This document shows, piece after piece, positions 40,577 through 48,287 of a DNA stretch of 64,000 nt. A program made the translations under genes and the position numbers. Origin of the DNA: a virus; the IMG/VR virus record IMGVR_UViG_3300020154_000003, positions 124,001 through 188,000 of that record; one strand, 5' to 3'. Under the pieces are notes generated by a model. The model worked only from the letters and a program-made list of their open reading frames with translations. It had not been told where the DNA came from and did not search any database. Each line of letters begins with the position of its first letter. The stretch's first letter is position 1.

Positions 40577-40616
40577 GAAAGGGACTATTTTTTAGTCCTT
40601 TTTAGTCCCTTTTTTT
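40577..40616. terminator. bidirectional terminator
   Basis: AAAGGGACT/AGTCCCTTT with an alternative inner pairing and T-runs on both strands, between convergent genes 40358 and 40592. Confidence 0.75.
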
Positions 40617-41017
40617 GCCTTTACCCTTGCGTAATTTCCGCTACTCTTATAGTATGTTCCCACATACGTTAGGCCATTCACTGCCTTTATTGTGACTGCC
40701 TGTCGCTTGTCACCAAAGTTTGATCGCCATTCCCTGCCAAGTACCACTACTCCTAATTTGTCGCCTGTCCAAGTTGTGGCGTATGTCATCGGAGTTCCTT
40801 CAGTGATATACAGGAAATAATTCTCAGGCTTATCGTGCATGAATTCGTAGCACTCAACCAGACTGCGAAGATCGTTTGTAACAATGTCCGCATGAGGGAA
40901 TGTCGCACAGATTTCAGCAGGGATGCCATTGGTCTTGTGCAATGTACGGTACTCTAAAGATGCTGCATCGTATTCAGCGATTTTCATCTTGTAGATTGCG
41001 TAATGTTCAGCGTTCAT
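40592..41017 (-). CDS. hypothetical protein (141 aa)
   Basis: Helical N-terminal half, then beta-rich with GDKLGVVVLGREWRSNFGDK and a basic tail (ARVKAKKGTKK). No family is recognised. Confidence 0.6.
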   Translation of the reverse strand: MNAEHYAIYKMKIAEYDAASLEYRTLHKTNGIPAEICATFPHADIVTNDLRSLVECYEFMHDKPENYFLYITEGTPMTYATTWTGDKLGVVVLGREWRSNFGDKRQAVTIKAVNGLTYVGTYYKSSGNYARVKAKKGTKKD

Positions 41018-41039
41018 ATCGTGTTTGTTTTGTTGTTAA

Positions 41040-41071
41040 GTATATTAACGGACAATGTACGTAAAGGTTAC
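41040..41071 (-). promoter_or_regulatory. phage promoter, cassette class, ACAATGTAC spacer
   Basis: GTAACCTT (41064-41071), 13 nt spanning ACAATGTAC, CGTTAATATAC. Faces the gene at 40592. Confidence 0.65.
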
Positions 41072-41089
41072 ATAAAATGTTATATTATT

Positions 41090-41200
41090 TTAGGACAATG
41101 TTCACCGTGCCAGTACTGGTATAGGACAATGTACGTGCTGGTTAATTAAGGATAGGACAATGTACGCTGGCAGGGCATGAGGGAAGGACAATGTACATAA
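41090..41200. repeat. cluster of GGACAATGTAC repeats and a CCAGTACTGG site
   Basis: GGACAATGT at 41093, and ACAATGTAC at 41126, 41157 and 41188 are spaced about 31 bp, three helical turns, with CCAGTACTGG at 41110 and TTAATTAAG at 41142. No gene. The phasing suggests cooperative protein binding. Confidence 0.55.
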
Positions 41201-41203
41201 AAT

Positions 41204-41233
41204 AAAAAAAGGGGGTTAACAACTCCCCCTTTT
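41204..41233 (-). terminator. Rho-independent terminator
   Basis: GGGGG/CCCCC stem with a T7 run on the minus strand, after the gene at 41260. Confidence 0.7.
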
Positions 41234-41259
41234 GAACACAAAACAACAAAACAACAATG

Positions 41260-41898
41260 CTAATTATTATGACCCCATTCACCGTCCCAATTCGGATTGA
41301 TGTGGGAGTTCTTTTTATCTGCGATCATTCGGTCGATGAAAAGTTTCTGTCCGGGATTCAATCCCTTGATGTCAACGCGACCGTTTTTAAATGCTTTCAC
41401 TGAAATCTTTTGAACTAGTTCACCTTTCTCATCCAGAATGTGAATATCCTTCAGGTCGTTACCTGCTGCCCGGAATTCTTTTGCAATGTCAGCAGCGATG
41501 GTAAAATCCGGGTCTTGTTTCTTCAGGATCACAAAGCGAAGGAAACCAAACAGGTTTGTATCCGCATAGTGAATGTCTGAGATGGTATAATGGTCGCCAG
41601 ACTTTCTGAAGTAATAGTGCCAAAACAGGCTGTTATTGTTCGCATACGCGAGAAACAGATTTTTGTTTCCATCGTAATTTTTCTTCAGCCACTGGTCGAA
41701 CCTGTCAGCATTCCACTGAAAAGATTTCGTAAAATCGAACAGGGAGCGACCAAAGAACCTGCTTTCCCTCGGATAATATCCGATATACGTGCTCACTTTG
41801 TTTTCTGTGATTGCTTTCACAGTATCCATCAGGGCATCCTCATCCAATAGATCAAGATTATCGGAGATGTACTTGAGTCTTTTCTGAATTGTATCCAT
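41260..41898 (-). CDS. hypothetical protein (212 aa)
   Basis: Mixed alpha/beta protein; a beta-hairpin near the end (VQKISVKAFKNGRVDIKGL) and a charged, His/Asn-rich tail. No family is recognised. Confidence 0.6.
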   Translation of the reverse strand: MDTIQKRLKYISDNLDLLDEDALMDTVKAITENKVSTYIGYYPRESRFFGRSLFDFTKSFQWNADRFDQWLKKNYDGNKNLFLAYANNNSLFWHYYFRKSGDHYTISDIHYADTNLFGFLRFVILKKQDPDFTIAADIAKEFRAAGNDLKDIHILDEKGELVQKISVKAFKNGRVDIKGLNPGQKLFIDRMIADKKNSHINPNWDGEWGHNN

Positions 41899-41921
41899 TT
41901 TCTTTAGTTGTTTGTTGTTAC

Positions 41922-41953
41922 TACGTTTAACGGAAACAGTTTGAAAAGGTTAC
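41922..41953 (-). promoter_or_regulatory. phage promoter, cassette class
   Basis: GTAACCTT (41946-41953), 13 nt, CGTTAAACG-type box. Faces the gene at 41260. Confidence 0.55.
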
Positions 41954-41954
41954 A

Positions 41955-42293
41955 TTATTCTTCAGTTATTTGCCCCAAAAGTTCAACCAAGTCAGCAGCC
42001 GTGAATAAATTTCTTCCAGTACCTTCCAGATCATAGCTGGAATTGTATGCAAAATCATCTTCTTCAGCATCTTCAAAATCCATGTTCCCTTCATTTTCAG
42101 TTGCCAGTACCTCCACAATTCCCTTATCGCTTACCCATGCACCAACGATTGACACGTTCTCATCTTTCTCAGCAGCGAAGGGATTATCAATCAGGATTTT
42201 CCCTAATTGTTTTACCTGCTTTATAATAGCTTCGCGGGCCTGATCTTCAATCCCCTGAAGTTGTTCGAGTAATACTATTGATAGCTTATCCAT
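41955..42293 (-). CDS. hypothetical acidic protein (112 aa)
   Basis: I chose the ATG at 42293. Acidic alpha/beta product with MDFEDAEEDDFAYNSSYDLE. Follows 42298 by 4 bp, so same transcript. Confidence 0.6.
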   Translation of the reverse strand: MDKLSIVLLEQLQGIEDQAREAIIKQVKQLGKILIDNPFAAEKDENVSIVGAWVSDKGIVEVLATENEGNMDFEDAEEDDFAYNSSYDLEGTGRNLFTAADLVELLGQITEE

Positions 42294-42297
42294 CGGA

Positions 42298-42579
42298 TTA
42301 AAGATTTTTGTCTGAAACAATTTTTTGTGCTTCTTTGAGACTCATTTTCGGTTGCTCATCTTCCCCTGAGAGGTTGAATGCTTCTTCTTCAGTCACAATT
42401 GCTTTTTGTACTGCCGTATCCTGAATGTGGTCAATGAGATTGATGATTCCTTCCAGCGTATCCCATTCAGGTTTGGTGATTGTCTTCTTTGCCTGAAGGT
42501 TAACCAGTACTGATTTTTGTGCTTTCAGTAGGGTGAAGTCCAGTTTCATTAGAACTTCGAATGCGGGTGCTGTTGCCAT
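42298..42579 (-). CDS. hypothetical protein (93 aa)
   Basis: Helical protein (EVLMKLDFTLLKAQKSVLVN). No family is recognised. Confidence 0.6.
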   Translation of the reverse strand: MATAPAFEVLMKLDFTLLKAQKSVLVNLQAKKTITKPEWDTLEGIINLIDHIQDTAVQKAIVTEEEAFNLSGEDEQPKMSLKEAQKIVSDKNL

Positions 42580-42603
42580 TTTCTTTTGTTGTTTGTTTTG
42601 TAT

Positions 42604-42636
42604 GTATACTAACGGCTGCTATCCGCAAAAGGTTAC
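42604..42636 (-). promoter_or_regulatory. phage promoter, cassette class, GATAGCAGC spacer
   Basis: GTAACCTT (42629-42636), 14 nt with GCGGATAGCAGC, CGTTAGTATAC. Faces 42298 and 41955. Confidence 0.65.
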
Positions 42637-43331
42637 GCATTCACAAAAGATTTTACGGATTTGTTGTATTGTTTGAATTCTAAATTAAACTTGTCGAATT
42701 CTTTAACGTTCAAACCTCCGAGACCATTTGTGAATAAGTCCACATCTTTCACATAGAAAGATTTGTGTTTGAAATACCACACAACAAAATCGTATGCTTC
42801 TTTCAAAGTAGGGAAACTCATTCCAGCGTACCCACCGATTCCCATTCTGCCAGCTTCGAAACTGAATTGTATGGTTCTGTTCGGGTTCTGCCAGACTTCA
42901 TAAAAGGTTTTTTCCTTTGGAAGTCTTTCCCTACTCCATACGGGTTCGAAAGTTCCCGTTATGGTGAGGTTGTATTTTTTAATTAAGATGCTCTTTCTGA
43001 ATTCAGGGTATTTCATCCCTACTTCACAACGTTGGTTGCCTTTCATGTATTGTTCTGCGAACTCAATTGCAATGCCCAACATAATCGTATCGTGCATACG
43101 CGACCAATTCCAGCTACTAGCCAATTCATTTTCGCATTGAGGCGTTTCAGGAATGCCGTGAACGGCAGCGTGAGCGTATTTGTGAGGGATGCCTGCGAAT
43201 TCCAAAATTTCAATTGCAGCTTCATTCGCTCCGGGAATTTCAATGTATCTTTCCCGGTTTTTGATGGTGGAGAAAGTGATGCCCAACTTTTTGCATACTT
43301 CGAGCACCTTGTTTGTTAATTCCGTTTTCAT
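42633..43331 (-). CDS. hypothetical protein (232 aa)
   Basis: No recognised family. SFEAGRMGIGGYAGMSFPTL suggests a strand-turn-strand; the stop codon lies inside the -35 of the next cassette. Confidence 0.6.
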   Translation of the reverse strand: MKTELTNKVLEVCKKLGITFSTIKNRERYIEIPGANEAAIEILEFAGIPHKYAHAAVHGIPETPQCENELASSWNWSRMHDTIMLGIAIEFAEQYMKGNQRCEVGMKYPEFRKSILIKKYNLTITGTFEPVWSRERLPKEKTFYEVWQNPNRTIQFSFEAGRMGIGGYAGMSFPTLKEAYDFVVWYFKHKSFYVKDVDLFTNGLGGLNVKEFDKFNLEFKQYNKSVKSFVNA

Positions 43332-43351
43332 CGCTTTGTTGTTTTGTTGTT

Positions 43352-43385
43352 GCTATGTTTAACGGCTGCTATCCGCAAAGGTTAC
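43352..43385 (-). promoter_or_regulatory. phage promoter, cassette class, GATAGCAGC spacer
   Basis: GTAACCTT (43378-43385), 13 nt with GCGGATAGCAG, CGTTAAACATAG. Faces 42633 and lies entirely within the end of the upstream gene 43359. Confidence 0.6.
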
Positions 43386-43664
43386 ATTATTTCCGACTAA
43401 ATTTGAAAAAGGATAAAAATAATCGAATTGAACCTCAACAAAATCGGAAGTGAATGCCATAAAGGCCATCAGTTTATTTTTGTAATACACTGAAATTACC
43501 CAACCATTTGTCGAGCGAATTTCAGAACTTACCCTAGGATCAATGTTTTTCACATTCTGAATATCCAGCGTGTAAACACTATGTTTCACCTTTCCTTCGG
43601 TGAGTTTTACGTTACCTCTTTTGAGAGACTGGAAAATCTTTTCGACACGTTTGGGAGTAGTCAT
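43359..43664 (-). CDS. hypothetical protein (101 aa)
   Basis: I chose the ATG at 43664 (TTPKRVEKIFQSLKR). Its last codons (NNVTFADSSR) are encoded by the promoter of the next gene, a notable double use. Confidence 0.6.
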   Translation of the reverse strand: MTTPKRVEKIFQSLKRGNVKLTEGKVKHSVYTLDIQNVKNIDPRVSSEIRSTNGWVISVYYKNKLMAFMAFTSDFVEVQFDYFYPFSNLVGNNVTFADSSR

Positions 43665-43687
43665 TTTGTGTGTTTGTTGTGTTGTAC

Positions 43688-43719
43688 GTATATTAACGAA
43701 AAAACCCTGCAAAGGTTGC
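43688..43719 (-). promoter_or_regulatory. phage promoter, cassette class
   Basis: GCAACCTT (43712-43719), 13 nt, CGTTAATATAC. Faces 43359. Confidence 0.65.
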
Positions 43720-43747
43720 AAGGTTTTCGTTTTTTTCTTTTCACCTT

Positions 43748-44017
43748 TTAGCTTATCGCATGGTGAGTCACATTGCCATCGGGAGTCATAAGGGCATAGT
43801 CAATTTTGATTTGATTCCTACCCTTTGCCGTTTGTGGCCAAATTTCAGCACTTACTACCGAGTTCCCTTTTTCTTTCTGGTACTGGTTCTCTGCTGCGAT
43901 AATTCCTTTCACTTCTTTGAAAGTCATTGCACCGTAACAGGTCTGAGTGCTCAACACTTTTCCACCGTTGGAGAGGTTGATGTTTACTGCGAAGTTACAA
44001 GTTACTGAGCGTCCCAT
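43748..44017 (-). CDS. hypothetical protein (89 aa)
   Basis: Small beta-alpha-beta product (SVTCNFAVNINLSNGGKVLS, FKEVKGIIAAENQYQ). No family is recognised. Confidence 0.6.
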   Translation of the reverse strand: MGRSVTCNFAVNINLSNGGKVLSTQTCYGAMTFKEVKGIIAAENQYQKEKGNSVVSAEIWPQTAKGRNQIKIDYALMTPDGNVTHHAIS

Positions 44018-44040
44018 ATCGTTTTGTTTTGTTGTTAATT

Positions 44041-44070
44041 AGTTAAACGTGAACAAAACGAAAAGGTTAC
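44041..44070 (-). promoter_or_regulatory. phage promoter, cassette class
   Basis: GTAACCTT (44063-44070), 13 nt, CGTTTAACT. Faces 43748. Confidence 0.6.
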
Positions 44071-44357
44071 GATAATCCGTGAATAAAATTGAATAATTCT
44101 TCCACCTGCAATTCCAAAATTATTTGTAAGGATAGTTCTGAGTCCTCATTCACGAAATCGCCTTGCCTATCTGTAATTGCATAGAAAGGATTATTTATAT
44201 CCTTAATTACACTTCCAAGTAGTACGTGCTTTTCGTATGGAATGTATTTTGTGCTGGCATAGAACTTTGTGACCAGTACTGGCAGATGTGCTGCTACCCG
44301 CTTTTTCCAGTCCTTAAACTTTTCGCGGGCATATCGCTTATATCTTGCGGTTGCCAT
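44067..44357 (-). CDS. hypothetical protein (96 aa)
   Basis: Basic N-terminus (ATARYKRYAREKFKDWKKR). Its ATG overlaps the stop of 44357. A CCAGTACTGG site (44273) lies inside the coding region (LPVLVTK part). Confidence 0.6.
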   Translation of the reverse strand: MATARYKRYAREKFKDWKKRVAAHLPVLVTKFYASTKYIPYEKHVLLGSVIKDINNPFYAITDRQGDFVNEDSELSLQIILELQVEELFNFIHGLS

Positions 44358-44656
44358 TACCAGAAAAGTGATTTTGGCAGCTTTGCTTTTTCTCTAATCC
44401 AGTCCATTACTTGTTCAGAATAGTAATGCGTAGTCAACTCATTCAGAAATTGCGTGAGTGTTCTTTGCAGTTGTGGGTCACCGATAGCCACAGTTTCGCG
44501 TGTGAATTCTTTTGCGTTTGACTGGTTGGAAGACTTTCCATAGCCTGTTGAAGTATCCCAATCTTTACCGATAACGGTGATGGTCTTCTTTGTAATTTCA
44601 ACGGTGATAACACCACCTTTGCAGTACTCACCGATTTTGAATGTTTTCGTTGCCAT
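44357..44656 (-). CDS. hypothetical protein (99 aa)
   Basis: Beta-rich start (TFKIGEYCKGGVITVEITKK), helical end. No family is recognised. Confidence 0.6.
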   Translation of the reverse strand: MATKTFKIGEYCKGGVITVEITKKTITVIGKDWDTSTGYGKSSNQSNAKEFTRETVAIGDPQLQRTLTQFLNELTTHYYSEQVMDWIREKAKLPKSLFW

Positions 44657-44679
44657 TTAGTTTGTTGTTTGTGTTATAC

Positions 44680-44712
44680 TATCTTTTAACGGCTGCTATG
44701 TGAAAAGGTTAC
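44680..44712 (-). promoter_or_regulatory. phage promoter, cassette class, ATAGCAGC spacer
   Basis: GTAACCTT (44705-44712), 13 nt with CATAGCAG, CGTTAAAAG. Faces 44357 and 44067. Confidence 0.6.
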
Positions 44713-45035
44713 ATTCTTTTCAATTTATTTAGCAAACGCATATGTTCATCGATGTATCCTTTCTTTTTCCATTTGATAGGATCGTAACAGAATTGAGGAT
44801 CGAATACCCTTCCCGATTCCCGCTCGAATTCGTTAATTAAGGATAGCAGGCGTTTGACCGTTGGATTGCTTTTTGGAATTTCTTCACCCGTTTTGAGACT
44901 GACAAATTCAACTCCATAGCAGTTAACTACCCATTGGTACTTATCACATACTCGAACTATTTCACCAAGTATTGTATCTTCGATGTGAGTAGCAAGTTTG
45001 TGAAGTTTGTCGTATTCTTTTCGTAGCGTTCTCAT
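44709..45035 (-). CDS. hypothetical protein (108 aa)
   Basis: Helical, with IVRVCDKYQWVVNCYGVEFV in the middle. No family is recognised. Confidence 0.6.
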   Translation of the reverse strand: MRTLRKEYDKLHKLATHIEDTILGEIVRVCDKYQWVVNCYGVEFVSLKTGEEIPKSNPTVKRLLSLINEFERESGRVFDPQFCYDPIKWKKKGYIDEHMRLLNKLKRM

Positions 45036-45037
45036 AA

Positions 45038-45070
45038 TGTTAATTAACGAACCAGTACTGGAAAGGTTAC
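45038..45070 (-). promoter_or_regulatory. phage promoter, cassette class, CCAGTACTGG spacer
   Basis: GTAACCTT (45063-45070), 13 nt that contain the full CCAGTACTGG palindrome (45052-45061), CGTTAATTAAC. Faces 44709. It ties the palindrome to promoter control. Confidence 0.65.
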
Positions 45071-45080
45071 ACTATATAAC

Positions 45081-45108
45081 AAAAAAAAGGGAGAAACTTT
45101 CCCCCTTT
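45081..45108 (-). terminator. terminator hairpin
   Basis: AAAGGG/CCCTTT stem with a T8 run on the minus strand, after the gene at 45107. Confidence 0.65.
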
Positions 45109-45304
45109 AAACTAACCTGTATTTGTAGACAAGTTCTTTCGTGCTTTCCTTTTGCAGGGCTTCTGCGATAGCTTTGCAATAGTCCCGGAAAAACATTTGT
45201 CCACTGCTGAGTCTTTTCTTTTTACTCTTTCGGGCAATTTCATTTACCAAGGCATTGATTTGATGCGTTGGAAGATTCTGAATGTTTTCGACCAAATTTT
45301 CCAT
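45107..45304 (-). CDS. hypothetical protein (65 aa)
   Basis: Helical and basic (EIARKSKKKRLSSGQMFFRD). Five bases after 45309's stop; same transcript. Confidence 0.6.
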   Translation of the reverse strand: MENLVENIQNLPTHQINALVNEIARKSKKKRLSSGQMFFRDYCKAIAEALQKESTKELVYKYRLV

Positions 45305-45308
45305 AGCT

Positions 45309-45665
45309 TTATGATTTGTTTTCGTTTCTTTTATTTTTTACGAATTCAGCCCAATACTTGTCTCTGGCCACATGTTCTTTGATGTCCTTACCAGTCATCC
45401 GGTGTGCCAAGGGTGCATCCCATGCGTCACCTATCGGAAGGTGAATAAGTTTCACAGGTTTGGTACTGAAAACTACGTAGGCTGCTTTTCCATCAGCGTG
45501 AGGGATGTAGATCGTTTCCCCTGCGAGTTCATCTTTGCTGTTTTTCTTTGCCCATTCGCGAATGCTATTCACGTAAGCCTCTTCTGCTTCTCTTGATGCT
45601 TTCAAGTTGCGAAAGTCGAATTTCGGTAGTTCGAATTCTTTTGGAGCGTTATAAACTTTTCCCAT
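45309..45665 (-). CDS. hypothetical protein (118 aa)
   Basis: Charged helical ends and a beta middle (AAYVVFSTKPVKLIHLPIGD). No family is recognised. Confidence 0.6.
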   Translation of the reverse strand: MGKVYNAPKEFELPKFDFRNLKASREAEEAYVNSIREWAKKNSKDELAGETIYIPHADGKAAYVVFSTKPVKLIHLPIGDAWDAPLAHRMTGKDIKEHVARDKYWAEFVKNKRNENKS

Positions 45666-45689
45666 TGTTTTGTTAGTTTGTTTTGTGTT

Positions 45690-45723
45690 ACTACATTTAA
45701 CGGGAAAGATTTGGTAAGGTTAC
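45690..45723 (-). promoter_or_regulatory. phage promoter, cassette class
   Basis: GTAACCTT (45716-45723), 13 nt, CGTTAAATG. Faces 45309 and 45107. Confidence 0.6.
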
Positions 45724-45929
45724 GTAAAATGTAAATTATTTTCTTTTTTGTATTTCTCCCATTCCGCTATGACTCTATGTTCAGACTCAAACGGATAGCG
45801 GGCGCAAAGTGTGCTCATGAGGTCGCTGGCAAAATAGGCAGCGTTATAGTTTTGCTGAACAGTATACTTTTGGCGTTCATTGTGAATTAACCATTTGGCG
45901 AATTCCAGTAGTTCATTTTTCTTTTCCAT
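45720..45929 (-). CDS. hypothetical protein (69 aa)
   Basis: Helical (LEFAKWLIHNERQKYTVQQN). Overlaps the gene at 45913. Confidence 0.55.
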   Translation of the reverse strand: MEKKNELLEFAKWLIHNERQKYTVQQNYNAAYFASDLMSTLCARYPFESEHRVIAEWEKYKKENNLHFT

Positions 45930-46224
45930 CTACGTTAAATGTTTTTCTTGCAACGTTAATTAACTGTTCATCCGTCAATCGTTCTAACCTATGGAATTCA
46001 TTCGAGGTTGCTAAACTTGCATGGATACCACAGGAACATCTTACAAAAAATGCAAGTCCTTTAAGATCATTTCTTACCTGTTCAGGCTTTCTTGTACCAT
46101 AGGCAAGCGATTCCAATTGTATCATGAAGAACCTTTTGATATGACCCTCAATTAACTCCGAAGGAATTTTTTGGTCGTCAGCAATTGGCCTGCCCGGACA
46201 AGATGTATCGTATATTGGATACAT
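45913..46224 (-). CDS. hypothetical protein (103 aa)
   Basis: Cys pairs FVRCSCGIHA could bind metal. Its ATG overlaps the previous stop. No family is recognised. Confidence 0.55.
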   Translation of the reverse strand: MYPIYDTSCPGRPIADDQKIPSELIEGHIKRFFMIQLESLAYGTRKPEQVRNDLKGLAFFVRCSCGIHASLATSNEFHRLERLTDEQLINVARKTFNVDGKEK

Positions 46225-46418
46225 TATTCTTTATCTTTGATTGATACCTCAGTTCTTTTATTCCATGTTCTGGAATATCTGAAACCTTTTGCAGATTCCA
46301 CAACCAGATCAACTTTCCCGGAAGGAGTGCTGATACCTGCTGAGGGAGCGACAACCACTTTCACATTTGTGGGAGTAAGGATGTCACCTACACTTAAATC
46401 TTTTACCAGTTTTTTCAC
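46224..46418 (-). CDS. hypothetical protein (64 aa)
   Basis: Beta-rich small protein (LSVGDILTPTNVKVVVAPSA). No family is recognised. Confidence 0.55.
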   Translation of the reverse strand: MKKLVKDLSVGDILTPTNVKVVVAPSAGISTPSGKVDLVVESAKGFRYSRTWNKRTEVSIKDKE

Positions 46419-46421
46419 GGC

Positions 46422-46604
46422 TCAATTGTTTTCTGATTTCTGAAAATAAACAAACTCTTTTATTTCATCCTCGAAGTCACGTTTCACGTCATGAAAGTTA
46501 GGATATTTGCAAGCATAGTATGCTTGAACTTCCTTTTGCTTTTCCTCGGATGAGGCACGATACCATTCCTTTGCATCACTCCAAGATATTGTTTCTGTTT
46601 CCAT
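46422..46604 (-). CDS. hypothetical protein (60 aa)
   Basis: ATG at 46604. Acidic, with an EWYRASSEEKQKEVQAYYA helix. Heads a four-gene overlapping run; a promoter was not clearly seen in front of it. Confidence 0.55.
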   Translation of the reverse strand: METETISWSDAKEWYRASSEEKQKEVQAYYACKYPNFHDVKRDFEDEIKEFVYFQKSENN

Positions 46605-46667
46605 ACCCATATAAACGAAAAAAAGTACTGTAGGGTTACAGTACTTTTCACATTTTTCAAACTTTTT

Positions 46668-47063
46668 TTAATCTTCGACTGTTACGTCATCCAGTTTCAG
46701 GAAGTCATAGGCATCGGAACCACGTTGGTGTGCTGCTTTTTCTGACCTTTCCTCTAAGCCTTGTATTTGAGCAATTATCCTTGGATACCCGAAACGAGGT
46801 ACGGTAATGTGACCGAACGCTCTACCTTCATCCACAAAGGCATCCGCATAGATGATTCCCTTTTCAGAACCGATCATATAATACTTGATATTCGGGCTGC
46901 TGAAATGGAGTTTCAGTTTTACCGTTTTGCCATTGACAATGCCTGACACTGAAAGATCATCATGGTCAATCAGTACCCGTATATCAATGCCAGTTGCAAT
47001 TGTTGCCAGTACTGACAGAATGAGGGCGATGTCATGCTTTTGATGTGATTGAACAATTTCCAT
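46668..47063 (-). CDS. hypothetical protein (131 aa)
   Basis: I chose the ATG at 47063 because the region upstream is a cassette promoter. SHQKHDIALILSVLATIATG is followed by a beta-rich body. No family is recognised. Confidence 0.6.
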   Translation of the reverse strand: MEIVQSHQKHDIALILSVLATIATGIDIRVLIDHDDLSVSGIVNGKTVKLKLHFSSPNIKYYMIGSEKGIIYADAFVDEGRAFGHITVPRFGYPRIIAQIQGLEERSEKAAHQRGSDAYDFLKLDDVTVED

Positions 47064-47086
47064 AGTTTTTTGTTGTTTGGTGATAT

Positions 47087-47118
47087 GAGTATAAACGGCA
47101 CTATTCACAAAAGGTTGC
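47087..47118 (-). promoter_or_regulatory. phage promoter, cassette class
   Basis: GCAACCTT (47111-47118), 13 nt, CGTTTATACTC. Faces 46668. Confidence 0.6.
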
Positions 47119-47149
47119 CAGAAATTTAAAATATATTTTCTTGAATATT

Positions 47150-47181
47150 GTAACCTTTTCAAACGGCATCCGTTAATATAC
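47150..47181 (+). promoter_or_regulatory. phage promoter, cassette class, plus strand
   Basis: GTAACCTT (47150-47157), 13 nt, CGTTAATATAC. Drives candidate small RNA s2. Confidence 0.65.
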
Positions 47182-47183
47182 AT

Positions 47184-47270
47184 ACGAACGCTAACAAAGC
47201 AAGTAGGAGAGGGGAAACCAACCAAATTAGAGGACGGTTATTGCAGGGGTCTGTCTGTTTACTATTGATG
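47184..47270 (+). ncRNA. candidate small RNA s2
   Basis: After the promoter, ACATACGAACGC, AAGTAGGAGAG and ACGGTTATTGCAGGGGTCTG match s1 and especially s3. No reading frame. The 3' end is uncertain; GGACGG and CTGTCT can pair weakly. Confidence 0.55.
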
Positions 47271-47284
47271 GCAAATATAGGAGG

Positions 47285-47845
47285 TTACAATTCGAACTCC
47301 AAAGTTTCTCCGTTCATTCTGATTTCAACCAACTTGTCAACGCAAAACTGTCTGAACGTATTGGTTTTCAAATTTTTGCGAATGATGTTTTTCGCGATTG
47401 TCAAAGGTGCGCTATTCACTTCCCGGTATCTTACAGGAACCAGCACTTCTTTTGAGATACGATTTCCGTAAACGTAAACTCTGCCAGTTTCATTGTGAAC
47501 GCGAACATTCGGGAAAACTTGGGTATACGTACCCTGCTGCGCCCGCGACTGATTTGATTCATTCTCAATGGCATACAAAAGGGCTATCCGGGCTTGCTCC
47601 GCATATTGAGCCACAGAACCAAATTCGAGACCAGCAATATTGCTAGGGTCGCTAAGGAATTTTCTGTCAGCTTCTTTTGCGTTTGCATAGGAGGCACCAA
47701 CGTTTACCACGTAGTTTGAAATTTCACCCTGATTGTTGCAGTAGTTTTTTACCGATACAAAGGTAGGGGTTTTTTGACCTGCCAAATTCGCATACAATTT
47801 GAGTTGAGCGATAACTTCGGAAGGTGATAAGAGGACAAGTATCAT
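47285..47845 (-). CDS. hypothetical protein (186 aa)
   Basis: Helical first half (EVIAQLKLYANLAGQ...), then VFPNVRVHNETGRVYVYGN and a helical end. No family is recognised. Confidence 0.6.
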   Translation of the reverse strand: MILVLLSPSEVIAQLKLYANLAGQKTPTFVSVKNYCNNQGEISNYVVNVGASYANAKEADRKFLSDPSNIAGLEFGSVAQYAEQARIALLYAIENESNQSRAQQGTYTQVFPNVRVHNETGRVYVYGNRISKEVLVPVRYREVNSAPLTIAKNIIRKNLKTNTFRQFCVDKLVEIRMNGETLEFEL

Positions 47846-47870
47846 GGTTCGTTTTGTGTTTGGTTATATG

Positions 47871-47900
47871 TATTATACGGCTGCTTCAATAAAAGGTTGC
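47871..47900 (-). promoter_or_regulatory. phage promoter, cassette class with CGTATAAT
   Basis: GCAACCTT (47893-47900), 13 nt with GAAGCAGC, CGTATAAT. Faces 47285. Confidence 0.65.
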
Positions 47901-47923
47901 GATAATATAGGGTTATTTTTCAA

Positions 47924-48157
47924 TTAATCCATATATCCATGCTCAATTGAAAAGTCACTTTCCTTTGCACCCTCATTCTCAATTAAGTGTGCCTTAACGC
48001 GATCAAAGTAGGCGTAGTTAGTCATATTACCCTGAACAATTCCCTCAGTAATTGTCCTTCCATTTTGTCTTAAGCGCATACCGATGCAGCAAGTTCCTTG
48101 GTCACCCATTTCAGATATGACCTCCTTTGCGATTTGTTTCAGTGTTATTGCGTCCAT
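47924..48157 (-). CDS. hypothetical protein (77 aa)
   Basis: AKEVISEMGDQGTCCIGMRL includes a CC pair. No family is recognised. Confidence 0.6.
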   Translation of the reverse strand: MDAITLKQIAKEVISEMGDQGTCCIGMRLRQNGRTITEGIVQGNMTNYAYFDRVKAHLIENEGAKESDFSIEHGYMD

Positions 48158-48180
48158 GTTTTTTTGTGTTTGTTAATATA

Positions 48181-48211
48181 GAGTTAAACGGCCATGCCCG
48201 CAAAAGGTTGC
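48181..48211 (-). promoter_or_regulatory. phage promoter, cassette class
   Basis: GCAACCTT (48204-48211), 13 nt with GGGCATGGC, CGTTTAACTC. Faces 47924. Confidence 0.6.
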
Positions 48212-48254
48212 GTAATTAAGGATAAAAAAAGTTAAATTATTTTCACAAATAATG

Positions 48255-48286
48255 TAACCTTTGTGAATAGTTCCCGTTAATATACA
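48255..48286 (+). promoter_or_regulatory. phage promoter, cassette class, plus strand
   Basis: GTAACCTT (48255-48262), 13 nt with GTGAATAGTTCC, CGTTAATATAC. Nearly identical to the s1 promoter. Drives s3. Confidence 0.65.
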
Positions 48287-48287
48287 T

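Noticed and set aside
46668-47225. Start at 47225 for the gene ending at 46668
   Set aside because: The extra N-terminal stretch would span a cassette promoter and the candidate s2 promoter region; the ATG at 47063 fits the usual leader.
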